The notes beneath the pieces were generated by a model, which worked only from the letters and a program-made list of their open reading frames with translations, ran no database searches and was not told where the DNA came from. A stretch of DNA of 64,000 nucleotides from Nitratidesulfovibrio termitidis HI1 (GTDB taxonomy: Bacteria; Desulfobacterota; Desulfovibrionia; Desulfovibrionales; Desulfovibrionaceae). The stretch covers positions 404,388-468,387 of the forward strand of contig NZ_KI632512.1 in NCBI RefSeq assembly GCF_000504305.1, written 5' to 3'. Shown here in pieces: positions 9,794 to 17,582 of this stretch (the first letter of the stretch is position 1; every line of letters begins with the position of its first letter). Made by a program: the position numbers and the translations under genes.

Positions 9794-11342
9794 ATTCTCG
9801 TCCACCATCGGGCAGCCCAACGCGCTGTCCATCGGCTTCTTTTTCCTGTTCGTGGCGTTTACCCTGGGGGTGACGTGGTGGGCGGCCCGGCGCAGCCGTT
9901 CGGCGGCGGAATTCTATGCAGCCGGGCGCAGCGTCACCGGGTTCCAGAACGGGCTGGCCCTGGCGGGTGATTACATGAGCGCGGCATCGTTCCTGGGCAT
10001 TGCCGGGCTGGTGGCGCTGAAGGGCTACGACGGCCTCATCTATTCCATCGGCTTCCTGGTGGGCTGGCCGGTGATGATGTTCCTCATCGCCGAGCCGTTG
10101 CGAAACCTGGGCAAGTACACCTTCGCCGACGTGGTGGCCTATCGCCTGCGGCAAAAGCCCGTTCGCGTGGCGGCCTCGTGCGGTTCGCTGATGACGGTGG
10201 CCTTCTACCTCATCGCCCAGATGGTGGGTTCCGGTTCGCTGGTGCACCTGATGTTCGGCCTGCCGTACGAGGCGGCGGTGCTGGTGGTGGGCGCGGTGAT
10301 GATCGCGTACGTGCTGTTCGGCGGCATGCTGGCCACCACCTGGGTGCAGATCATCAAGGCCGTGCTGCTGCTGGGCGGGGCCAGCGTGATGGTGTTCTTC
10401 GTGTTGCAGAACTTCGGCTTCAGCCCGGCTGAACTCTTCCGTGCATCGGCTGCGCGTTACGGCGACAAGGTGCTGGCCCCCGGCGGCCTCGTGTCCAACC
10501 CGTGGGACGCCCTGTCGCTGGGCATGGCGCTGATGTTCGGCACGGCGGGGCTGCCGCATATCCTGATGCGCTTCTATACCGTGCCGGACGCCCAGGCCGC
10601 CCGGAAATCGGTGTTCTACGCCACGGGCCTCATCTCGTATTTCTACGTGCTCACCTTCATCATCGGCTTTGGGGCCATGGTGCTGGTGGGGCAGGATATC
10701 GTTTCCGGGTTCGACAAGGGCGGCAACATGGCTGCGCTGCTGCTGGCCGAAGTGACCGGCGGCACCATGTTCCTGGGCTTCATCGCCGCCGTGGCCTTCG
10801 CCACCATCCTGGCCGTGGTGGCCGGGCTGACACTGGCGGGCGCCACCACCTACGCCCATGACCTGTACGCCAATGTGTTCCGGCGCGGGCAGTCCACGGA
10901 GGCCGACGAGGTGCGCATGGCCAAGCGGGCCACCGTGGCGCTGGGCGTGCTGGCCGTGGCCCTGGGCATCGCCTTCAAGGGACAGAACGTGGCCTTCATG
11001 GTGGGGCTGGCCTTCGCCATCGCCGCCAGCGCCAACTTCCCCGCGCTGCTCATGTCCATCCTGTGGAAGCGGTTTTCCACCTTCGGGGCGGTGTGCTCCA
11101 TCGCCACCGGGGCCACGCTGGCCGTGGGGCTGATCATGCTCAGCCCCACCGTGTGGGTGGACGTGCTGCATTCGCCGTGGGGCATGGCCGCACCGTTCGC
11201 GCTCAAGAACCCCGCGCTGTTCTCCATGCCCGCAGCCTTTGCGGCGGGATGGCTGGGGTCGGTGCTGCGGCCGGAACAGGACGCCGAAGCACGTTACGCC
11301 GCCCAGAAGGTGCGCAACTATCTGGGGGTGGGCGCGGAGTAG
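9783..11342 (+). CDS. actP: Sodium:solute symporter, acetate permease (ActP) type
   Basis: Inner-membrane SSF-family transporter of 519 residues, likely moving acetate or another small monocarboxylate with sodium. About 13 hydrophobic helices are seen. Family signatures include [30 protein letters not shown] near residues 40-75 and [24 protein letters not shown] near 250, both typical of the ActP/YjcG branch. It overlaps the DUF485 gene by 11 bases. Substrate cannot be read from sequence; acetate or pyruvate is plausible in an incomplete oxidiser that handles acetate. The gene ends before a strong terminator. Confidence 0.88.
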   Translation: MPSEFSSTIGQPNALSIGFFFLFVAFTLGVTWWAARRSRSAAEFYAAGRSVTGFQNGLALAGDYMSAASFLGIAGLVALKGYDGLIYSIGFLVGWPVMMFLIAEPLRNLGKYTFADVVAYRLRQKPVRVAASCGSLMTVAFYLIAQMVGSGSLVHLMFGLPYEAAVLVVGAVMIAYVLFGGMLATTWVQIIKAVLLLGGASVMVFFVLQNFGFSPAELFRASAARYGDKVLAPGGLVSNPWDALSLGMALMFGTAGLPHILMRFYTVPDAQAARKSVFYATGLISYFYVLTFIIGFGAMVLVGQDIVSGFDKGGNMAALLLAEVTGGTMFLGFIAAVAFATILAVVAGLTLAGATTYAHDLYANVFRRGQSTEADEVRMAKRATVALGVLAVALGIAFKGQNVAFMVGLAFAIAASANFPALLMSILWKRFSTFGAVCSIATGATLAVGLIMLSPTVWVDVLHSPWGMAAPFALKNPALFSMPAAFAAGWLGSVLRPEQDAEARYAAQKVRNYLGVGAE

Positions 11343-11402
11343 GACAAAAGGAAATCCGGGAAGGCAGAAGCCTTCCCGGATCGCTACCGAGGCAATATGA
11401 AA

Positions 11403-11444
11403 CCGGGTCGTTCCGCGCCATGTGCGGAACGACCCGGCGCTTTT
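11403..11444. terminator. Bidirectional terminator between the symporter and Fe-S protein genes
   Basis: CCGGGTCGTTCCGC pairs with GCGGAACGACCCGG and is followed on the plus strand by CGCTTTTTCG. A second perfect hairpin lies just before it at 11354-11381 (ATCCGGGAAGGC and GCCTTCCCGGAT). Together they can stop the symporter transcript and the converging Fe-S protein transcript. Confidence 0.75.
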
Positions 11445-11447
11445 TCG

Positions 11448-11957
11448 TTATCTTTCCGCCAGAACCCGCTGCGGCGCGCGCTTGCGCTGTTCCTCGTAGC
11501 GGGGGTCGTCCTGGCCGACCAGCGCAAGCGCATGGGTGGTGCAGCCGGTGACGCAGGCGGGCTTCAGCCCGGCGTCGATGCGGTCCATGCACAGGTCGCA
11601 CTTCACGGCCTTGTCGCCGTCCTCGTTCCACTGGGGAATGTGCCAGGGGCAGGCTTCCAGGCAGGCGCCGCAGCCGATGCAGTCGTCGGCCTCTACATAT
11701 ACTATGCCGTCGGCCTCGCGCTTGGTCATGGCCCCGGTGGGGCACACGTCCACGCATTCCGGCTCCTCGCAGTGGAAGCAGGGCATGTACAGGGTGCGGT
11801 AGGCAGGCGCGCCGTTCGGACCGGGCACGGGGCCTTCGGTGAAGTGCTCGCCCAGCTTGATGCCCACGGGCATGGCGTTCTTGACCTTGCAATGGACTTC
11901 GCACGCCTTGCAGCTGATGCAGCGGCGTTCGTCGGTGACGATGCAGTAGGTGCTCAT
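11448..11957 (-). CDS. Four-cluster ferredoxin subunit of a molybdopterin oxidoreductase (PhsB/DmsB-like)
   Basis: Electron-transfer subunit of 169 residues with four cysteine groups for [4Fe-4S] clusters: CISCKACEVHC, CFHCEEPECVDVCP, CIGCGACLEACP and CDLCMDRIDAGLKPACVTGC. This is the PhsB/PsrB/DmsB pattern. No signal peptide is seen. The start at 11955-11957 follows GGGGA at 6 bases. It lies 9 bases after the stop of the catalytic subunit gene and is clearly in one operon with it. No membrane-anchor (NrfD/PsrC) gene follows, so its partner outside the complex is unknown. Confidence 0.92.
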   Translation of the reverse strand: MSTYCIVTDERRCISCKACEVHCKVKNAMPVGIKLGEHFTEGPVPGPNGAPAYRTLYMPCFHCEEPECVDVCPTGAMTKREADGIVYVEADDCIGCGACLEACPWHIPQWNEDGDKAVKCDLCMDRIDAGLKPACVTGCTTHALALVGQDDPRYEEQRKRAPQRVLAER

Positions 11958-11966
11958 GTGTGTCCC

Positions 11967-14069
11967 CTATGCCCTGGCCGCGGCCTTGCGCACGGCGACG
12001 AAGTGTTCCTGCATGGAGATGCCGCCCCCGGCGCGGTCGTAGCGTTCAAGCCCGCCGGGCATCAGTTCCTGGTCGGCCACGCCCTTGCCCCGCGCCCGCG
12101 ATTCCACCGGCAGCCGGTGGCCGAAGCCGTGCACCATGAACAGTGCCTCGGGGTGCACGAAGTCGGTGACGAAGGCGCGGATGCGCCCGGCGGCGGTGCC
12201 CTTGGCGTCCAGCACTTCCAGCATCTCGCCGTCGGCAATGCCCAGTTCCGCCGCCCGTGCGGTGTTGATCCAGGCCACGTTGGTGGCCATCTGCTCGGCC
12301 AGCAGCGGGTTGTTCACGGTGTGGCCCTGCGTGTGCAGCGCCGTGCGCCCGAAGGCGATACGGAACATGCCCTGCGGCGGCGCGGGGGGCGCGGCATAGG
12401 GGCGCAGGCTGGGTTCCCCGGCCTTGGTCCACTTGGGGCTGATCATCTCCAGTTTGCCGGAGCCGGTGCCGAACTTCAGTTCCGCGTCCTCGCGGTACCT
12501 GGGTGCATCGCACAGTTCCACGAAGCCCTTGGCGTCGAAGTCGGCCACGGTCACGCCCGTGGGCTGCAACTGGTACTCCCAGATGTCCTCGATGCGTTCG
12601 AAGGCCAGTTTGTTCATGCCCAGCCGCCTGGCAAGGCCGCACAGGATTTCCCAGTCGGCCCTGGTGTCCAGCGTGGGCTGCATGGCCCGCTTGCGCACGA
12701 AGAACTGCGGCTTCAGCCCGCCCTTGGAGGCGATGATGCTCTCGCGCGAAAGGTAGGTGGACAGGGGCAGCACCACGTCGGAATGCCACGCCGTGTCCGA
12801 CCACGAGAAGGTCACGCTGACCAGCAGGTCCAGCCCTTCCCACTTGCGCTTCATGGCTTCCGCGTCGGGCATGGCCATCAGCGGGTCGTGCCGGTAGCAG
12901 ATGTACGCCTTGACCGGGTACGGATCACCCGTGGCTATGGCGTCGTAGGCCAGGTTGATCAGGCCGGGGCCGCCGTCGAACTGGGTATGCCGCCAGCCCA
13001 CGCCGTCGGCGCGCTTCTCTTCGGGGGCGGGGTACAGGTCCACCAGCTTCTTCAGGCCCTTGCGGCCCACGTCGCCGGGCTTGTTGGCGATGGGCAGGCC
13101 GCCCTTGGCCCCGATGGAGCCGAGCAGGGCGTTGATGATGTACGCGGTGCGACAGACGTGGAACGAATCGTCGTAGCGGGCCACCATCCAGCCGGGGTGC
13201 CAGATGACGTTGGGCGCGGCCTCGGCCAGTTGGCGGGCCAGCGCGGTGATGGCAGCGGCGGGCACGCCGGTTTCGGCCTCGGCCCACTGCGGGGTGCAGG
13301 CGGCCACATGCTGGGTCAGCGCGTCCAGGTCCTGCACGTGCGCTTCGACGTAGGGCTTGTTGTACAGCCCCTCGTTGATCAGCACGTGGATGACGGCCAG
13401 GTTGAAGGCCAGGTCGCTGCCGGGGCGCACCATGTAGAAATTGTCGGCCTTGCCCGCGGTGAAGGTGGCGCGGATATCCACCACGCTGAGCTTGCAGCCC
13501 TTTTCAAGGCCGTCGAGCACCGCGTTGGCCTCAGCCACGTTGATGGCCTCGAGGATATTGCGGGTCTGCAACACCAGGTGCTTGCAGTTGCGGTAGTCGT
13601 AGACCACTTCCTTGCGGCCGATGCCCATCACCGACTTGGCGGCGTGCTGCACGTTGCGCGCGCAGGCGCTGTCGTGGTTGCAGTAGTTGGGCGAACCAAG
13701 GCCGCGCACGAACGCCTGGTGCAGGTCCACGAAGGGGCCGCCCCGGTCGGAAAAGAGCACGCTGCGCCCGCCGTGGGCGGCGGTGATGTCCTTCAGCTTT
13801 CCGGCCACGTAGTCCAGGGCCTCGTCCCACGAGGCTTCGCGCCACTTGCCTTCGCCGCGCTCACCCACGCGGATCAGCGGACGCTGCGGACGTTCCGTAT
13901 CCATTTCAAGGGCGATGCCCGCCGCGCCGCGCGCGCACAGCGAACCCTTGAGGGGCGACTTGGGGTTGCCCTCGATGCGAACGGCCTTGCCGTCCTCCAC
14001 CTCGACCACGATGGGACAGCGCACGCTGCACATGCCGCATACACTGTACACCTGTTGCCTGCCTGCCAT
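11967..14069 (-). CDS. Molybdopterin oxidoreductase catalytic subunit (PhsA/PsrA-like)
   Basis: Catalytic subunit of 700 residues of the DMSO reductase superfamily, probably reducing a sulfur or other oxyanion compound. The N-terminal [4Fe-4S] motif is CGMCSVRCPIVVEV...GSLCARG. The residue in the usual Mo-ligand region is Cys in DSACARN, which fits the thiosulfate/polysulfide reductase branch more than the Ser type. The ATG at 14067-14069 is preceded by GGAGG; neither this start nor the longer frame has a twin-arginine signal. With the four-cluster ferredoxin subunit it forms an apparently soluble, cytoplasmic two-subunit enzyme, which is unusual for this branch. Substrate is unknown; thiosulfate or polysulfide is a guess. 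Confidence 0.88.
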   Translation of the reverse strand: MAGRQQVYSVCGMCSVRCPIVVEVEDGKAVRIEGNPKSPLKGSLCARGAAGIALEMDTERPQRPLIRVGERGEGKWREASWDEALDYVAGKLKDITAAHGGRSVLFSDRGGPFVDLHQAFVRGLGSPNYCNHDSACARNVQHAAKSVMGIGRKEVVYDYRNCKHLVLQTRNILEAINVAEANAVLDGLEKGCKLSVVDIRATFTAGKADNFYMVRPGSDLAFNLAVIHVLINEGLYNKPYVEAHVQDLDALTQHVAACTPQWAEAETGVPAAAITALARQLAEAAPNVIWHPGWMVARYDDSFHVCRTAYIINALLGSIGAKGGLPIANKPGDVGRKGLKKLVDLYPAPEEKRADGVGWRHTQFDGGPGLINLAYDAIATGDPYPVKAYICYRHDPLMAMPDAEAMKRKWEGLDLLVSVTFSWSDTAWHSDVVLPLSTYLSRESIIASKGGLKPQFFVRKRAMQPTLDTRADWEILCGLARRLGMNKLAFERIEDIWEYQLQPTGVTVADFDAKGFVELCDAPRYREDAELKFGTGSGKLEMISPKWTKAGEPSLRPYAAPPAPPQGMFRIAFGRTALHTQGHTVNNPLLAEQMATNVAWINTARAAELGIADGEMLEVLDAKGTAAGRIRAFVTDFVHPEALFMVHGFGHRLPVESRARGKGVADQELMPGGLERYDRAGGGISMQEHFVAVRKAAARA

Positions 14070-14226
14070 GGCTGCCTCCGGTGTTTGCCTGCCGTTGGAT
14101 ATCTGGTTGAGCATGCCCCGCCTATCAGCGGTAGTCCGCAACAGGCAAGCGAAGCCCCGCATGTGTCGTTTGTAACAGGAACACGCATTTCGATACACGC
14201 GTGACCGTGAAAAATCGAGAGGGTTT

Positions 14227-14242
14227 CGTGAAAACAATCACG
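14227..14242. promoter_or_regulatory. CRP/FNR-type operator candidate
   Basis: CGTGA-AAACAA-TCACG is a perfect dyad with the 5-6-5 spacing typical of CRP/FNR-family sites (TGTGA-N6-TCACA). It lies 11 bases upstream of the -24-like element of the adh promoter candidate. Which regulator binds is unknown. Confidence 0.5.
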
Positions 14243-14252
14243 ATTTGCAGGA

Positions 14253-14268
14253 TTGGCGTGCTTATTGT
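14253..14268 (+). promoter_or_regulatory. Sigma-54 promoter candidate of the alcohol dehydrogenase gene
   Basis: TTGGCGTG (14253-14260), four bases, then TTGT (14265-14268) fits the sigma-54 layout TTGGCACG-N4-TTGC with one weak position in the -12 element (T for C). A start near 14280 would give a 315-base leader. The cluster encodes a sigma-54 activator at 27650-29059, which supports but does not prove the assignment. Confidence 0.42.
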
Positions 14269-14283
14269 GCTTTTTCTAGCACA
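14266..14283. promoter_or_regulatory. Inverted repeat over the predicted adh transcription start
   Basis: TGTGCT-N6-AGCACA is a perfect 18-base dyad that overlaps the end of the -12-like element. It could be a second operator or a small leader hairpin. Confidence 0.4.
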
Positions 14284-14595
14284 TGTAGCATTTCGACCCA
14301 ACCTGGCCCGTGGGGTGGCCCATTCTGTCCCGTGTCCCGCCAGCCCGCGCCATACCTTGGCCTGCGCAGGTCCATAGGCACGAAAACATGCTGTATCGTG
14401 CCCGATGGGCGGGTGTGTCCGTGCGTGACCGGGCCAGTAGTCACCAGTCGCACCAGCGTCAAATAATGCAGTATAACGGAATAACAGGAGAAGAGACTTT
14501 GGCCCCGTCCTTGCTCTAGTGGGGGCAGGAGTGTTCGCGGGGATTACGGGCCCCGCGATGACGTCGCTAACCCCAACTCAGCGAGGTAGGCAGAC

Positions 14596-15777
14596 ATGGC
14601 AGTTCAGGAACAGGTTTACGGGTTCTTCATTCCCAGCGTTACCCTGATCGGCATTGGCGCTTCCAAGGCCATCCCCGAAAAGATCAAGGCGCTCGGCGGG
14701 TCCAAGCCGCTCATCGTCACCGACATGGGCATCGTCAAGGCGGGCATCCTGAAGCAGATCACCGACCTGCTGGACGCCGCCAAGATGGCCTACAGCGTGT
14801 ACGACGAAACCATTCCCAACCCCACCGACGACAACGTCCACAAGGGTGTGGAAGTCTACAAGAAGAACAAGTGCGACAGCCTGATCACCCTGGGTGGCGG
14901 CAGCTCGCACGACTGCGGCAAGGGCATCGGCCTTGTCATCGCCAACGGCGGCAAGATTCACGACTTCGAAGGCGTGGACAAGTCGTCCAAGCCCATGCCG
15001 CCCTACGTGGCCGTGAACACCACGGCGGGCACCGCCTCGGAAATGACCCGTTTCTGCATCATCACCGACACCAGCCGCAAGGTGAAGATGGCCATTGTTG
15101 ACTGGCGCGTGACCCCCACCATCGCCCTGGACGACCCGCTGCTGATGATGGGCATGCCCCCGGCGCTGACCGCCGCCACCGGCATGGACGCCCTGACCCA
15201 CGCCGTGGAAGCCTACGTTTCCACCATCGCCACCCCCATGACCGACGCCTGTGCCGAGCAGGCCATCTCGCTCATCGCCACCTTCCTGCGCCGCGCCGTG
15301 GCCAACGGGCGCGACATCGAGGCCCGCGAACGCATGTGCTTCGCCCAGTACCTGGCGGGCATGGCCTTCAACAACGCCAGCCTCGGCCACGTGCACGCCA
15401 TGGCCCACCAGCTTGGCGGCTTCTACGATCTGCCGCACGGCGAATGCAACGCCATCCTGCTGCCGCACGTCTCGCAGTTCAACCTTATCGCCAAGCTGGA
15501 CCGCTTTGCCCGCATCGCCGAACTGCTGGGCGAGAACATCAGCGGTCTTTCGGTGCGCGACGCGGCGGAAAAGGCCATCTGCGCCATCAAGCGCCTGTCG
15601 GCGGACGTGGGCATTCCTGCCGGCCTGGTGGCCCTTGGCAAGCGTTACGGCAAGGACGTGAAGGCCAAGGACATCGCCATCATGACCAAGAACGCCCAGA
15701 AGGATGCCTGCGGTCTGACCAATCCGCGTTGTCCTACCGATGCTGATGTCGCGGCCATTTACGAAGCGGCCATGTAA
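14596..15777 (+). CDS. adh: Iron-containing alcohol dehydrogenase (type III)
   Basis: NAD-dependent, Fe-containing alcohol dehydrogenase of 393 residues, expected to interconvert ethanol and acetaldehyde in the cytoplasm. The dinucleotide-binding motif LGGGSSHDCGKGIG is near residue 95. Metal ligands are visible in GMDALTHAVEAYVS (Asp and His near 195-200), HAMAHQLGG and DLPHGECNA. The start follows GAGG at 9 bases. This gene precedes hdrCBA-flx in the same orientation, as described in D. vulgaris, where the encoded Adh and Flx-Hdr proteins are linked to ethanol metabolism. Candidate sigma-54 and CRP-type sites lie upstream. A hairpin after the stop may separate its transcript from hdrC. Confidence 0.95.
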   Translation: MAVQEQVYGFFIPSVTLIGIGASKAIPEKIKALGGSKPLIVTDMGIVKAGILKQITDLLDAAKMAYSVYDETIPNPTDDNVHKGVEVYKKNKCDSLITLGGGSSHDCGKGIGLVIANGGKIHDFEGVDKSSKPMPPYVAVNTTAGTASEMTRFCIITDTSRKVKMAIVDWRVTPTIALDDPLLMMGMPPALTAATGMDALTHAVEAYVSTIATPMTDACAEQAISLIATFLRRAVANGRDIEARERMCFAQYLAGMAFNNASLGHVHAMAHQLGGFYDLPHGECNAILLPHVSQFNLIAKLDRFARIAELLGENISGLSVRDAAEKAICAIKRLSADVGIPAGLVALGKRYGKDVKAKDIAIMTKNAQKDACGLTNPRCPTDADVAAIYEAAM

Positions 15778-15843
15778 GGGGTACAGACAAAGCCGGGCGT
15801 GGTCCTTTTCAGGGTGACGGCGGGCAACCCCACCTGCAGACCG

Positions 15844-15878
15844 GCCCGCGCGGGGGATGCACCAACATTCCCGCGCGG
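15844..15878 (+). terminator. Strong hairpin between adh and hdrC
   Basis: CCCGCGCGGGGGATG pairs with (C)ATTCCCGCGCGGG around a short loop. There is no T tract, so it may be an attenuating or stabilising structure rather than a full terminator; it could allow adh to be made in excess over hdr-flx. Confidence 0.5.
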
Positions 15879-15973
15879 GCACATGAAGGCCCCCCACGCT
15901 GGTCCCTTCCTTCATATGAAGTGACCAGATCGGCCCGACCGGTTTTGTGACACTATCCCCACTTGCGCTTTCA

Positions 15974-16015
15974 GCCGCTGCGGGAAGGAGAGTTCCTTCC
16001 CCTTCCCGCGGCGGC
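15974..16015 (+). promoter_or_regulatory. Possible alternative-hairpin leader of hdrC
   Basis: GCCGCTGCGGGAAGG (15974-15988) can pair over 15 positions, with one wobble, with CCTTCCCGCGGCGGC (16001-16015). The inner part GGGAAGGA (15982-15989) can instead pair with TCCTTCCC (15994-16001). The two structures exclude each other. They end 38 bases before the hdrC start codon. Confidence 0.45.
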
Positions 16016-16053
16016 ACCCGTAAGCGCGCAACCGCAACGTGCCGGGAAACGAC

Positions 16054-16614
16054 ATGGACGTGACCAACCTTGAAACTGTTCGCGACGACGACTTCATCCA
16101 TGCTGTCATGGAGGAGAGCGGGCAGGATCTTACGCACTGTTACCAGTGCGGCAACTGTACGGCGGGGTGTCCGTGCGGGTTCGCCTACGACATCCAGGTC
16201 AGCCAGATCATGCGCAACCTGCAGGCGGGCCGGAAGGACAAGGTGCTGAACAGCCGTTCCATCTGGCTGTGCCTGTCCTGCTCCAGCTGCACCACCCGCT
16301 GTCCCAACAACATCGACGTGGCGCGTGTGATGGACGTTCTGCGCCACATAGCCCGGCGCGAGGGCCGGGTGGCCGAGAAGGGCGTGACCACTTTCTGGGA
16401 TGCCTTCCTCGCTTCCGTGCGCAAGCACGGCAGGGTCTACGAACTGGGCGTGGTGGCCAACTACGTGGCCCGCACCGGCAGGGTGTGGACCGACATAGAC
16501 CTTCTGCCGCGCATTGCGCCCAAGGGCAAACTTTCCCCCATGCCGCACGACATCAAGGGCCGGGACGAGATCGCCCGTATCTTCCAGCGTTACGAGGAGG
16601 AAAGGACGCGATGA
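16054..16614 (+). CDS. hdrC: HdrC, heterodisulfide reductase Fe-S subunit
   Basis: Electron-transfer subunit of 186 residues linking HdrA to HdrB. Two [4Fe-4S] motifs are clear, CYQCGNCTAGCPC near residue 30 and CLSCSSCTTRCP near residue 75. It is soluble, without a membrane domain, so it belongs to the HdrABC (not HdrDE) type. The ATG at 16054 is chosen; an in-frame GTG at 16039 lacks a ribosome binding site. The stop overlaps the hdrB start as ATGA, so the two are translationally coupled. Confidence 0.94.
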   Translation: MDVTNLETVRDDDFIHAVMEESGQDLTHCYQCGNCTAGCPCGFAYDIQVSQIMRNLQAGRKDKVLNSRSIWLCLSCSSCTTRCPNNIDVARVMDVLRHIARREGRVAEKGVTTFWDAFLASVRKHGRVYELGVVANYVARTGRVWTDIDLLPRIAPKGKLSPMPHDIKGRDEIARIFQRYEEERTR

Positions 16615-17582
16615 ATCTCGCCTACTACCCCGGCTGTTCGGGGCTCGGCACCTCGCGCGAGTACGAACGCTCCACCAGGGCCGCCTGCGCGGCGCTGGGC
16701 GTGAAGCTGACGGATATTCCGGACTGGAGCTGCTGCGGCTCCACTCCGGCCCACGCGCTGGAGCACGCCCTGTCGGGCGCGTTGTCGGCCCGCAATCTGG
16801 TGGGCGCGGCCCGCGCGGGCTGCGACACCGTGGCCACCCCTTGCCCGAGCTGTCTTTCCAACCTCAAGACCGCCCGCCACCGCATGGCCGACGACGGCTT
16901 TCGCGCCAAGGTCGGTCGCCTGCTGGACGAATCTGCCGACAAGCTGGCCGACCTGCCCGACGTCCAGTCGGTGCTGGAAACGCTGGTGACCCGCGTGGGC
17001 CTGGACGCCATTCGCGCCAAGGTGCGCCAGCCCCTCGCCGGGCTGCGCGTGGCCCCCTATTACGGCTGCATCATGACCCGCCCGGCGGACGTCATGCGCT
17101 TTGACGATCCGGAAAACCCCACCTCCATGGACGACCTGCTCACGGCGCTGGGCGCCGAGGTGGTACCCTTCCCCTACAAGGTGGAATGCTGCGGGGCCTC
17201 GTACGGCGTCACGCGGCGGGACATCGTGGCCCGGCTGTCCGGGCGGCTGCTGGGCGCGGCGCGCGACGCCGGTGCCCACGCCGTGGTGGTGGCCTGCCCG
17301 CTGTGCCAGATGAACCTGGACCTGCGCCAGACGCAGGTGGAATGGCCCGGCGGCAATGCCGTGGACATGCCGGTGTTCTACTTCACCCAGTTGCTGGGGC
17401 GCGCCCTGGGCGTGCCGGATGCGGAACTGGGGCTGGAACAGCTGTGCGTGGACCCGGCCATCGCCTTCCGCCGCGCGGCGCAGGCCGTTGCGGCGCGGCA
17501 GGCCGAAGAGGCCGCCAAGGCGGCGCGCTCGGTGAAGGCCCATGCAGGGCAGACTGAACGGGCCGAAGGGGGCAGGGCATGA
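16611..17582 (+). CDS. hdrB: HdrB, heterodisulfide reductase catalytic subunit
   Basis: Catalytic subunit of 323 residues with two CCG domains, which in methanogens bind the noncubane [4Fe-4S] clusters that reduce disulfides. First motif: CGSTPA preceded by SC, then CPSC near residue 81. Second: ECCGASYG near residue 195, then ACPLC near 230. The N-terminus AYYPGCSGLGTSREYE is diagnostic. The C-terminal tail is Ala/Lys-rich. The physiological disulfide in sulfate reducers is not settled; DsrC trisulfide or a small thiol has been proposed. Both ends overlap neighbours by 4 bases (ATGA), so hdrC, hdrB and hdrA form a tightly coupled set. Confidence 0.95.
   Translation: MNLAYYPGCSGLGTSREYERSTRAACAALGVKLTDIPDWSCCGSTPAHALEHALSGALSARNLVGAARAGCDTVATPCPSCLSNLKTARHRMADDGFRAKVGRLLDESADKLADLPDVQSVLETLVTRVGLDAIRAKVRQPLAGLRVAPYYGCIMTRPADVMRFDDPENPTSMDDLLTALGAEVVPFPYKVECCGASYGVTRRDIVARLSGRLLGAARDAGAHAVVVACPLCQMNLDLRQTQVEWPGGNAVDMPVFYFTQLLGRALGVPDAELGLEQLCVDPAIAFRRAAQAVAARQAEEAAKAARSVKAHAGQTERAEGGRA

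Larger units (their letters stand above)
14070..14595 (+). other. Divergent regulatory region in front of the alcohol dehydrogenase gene
   Basis: This 526-base gap separates the minus-strand oxidoreductase from adh. It is AT-richer than its surroundings between about 14150 and 14300. It holds two symmetric dyads and a -24/-12-like sequence. The remaining leader to 14595 has no credible gene. Confidence 0.55.

Noticed and set aside
9413-11342. Complete acetate uptake and activation operon
   Set aside because: Only the DUF485 protein and symporter are present; no acetate kinase, phosphotransacetylase or acetyl-CoA synthetase gene is adjacent.
14499-14519. Six-codon leader peptide TTG...TAG with AGGAG upstream in the adh leader
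   Set aside because: Too short to be supported, TTG start, and no attenuation-type structure depends on it.
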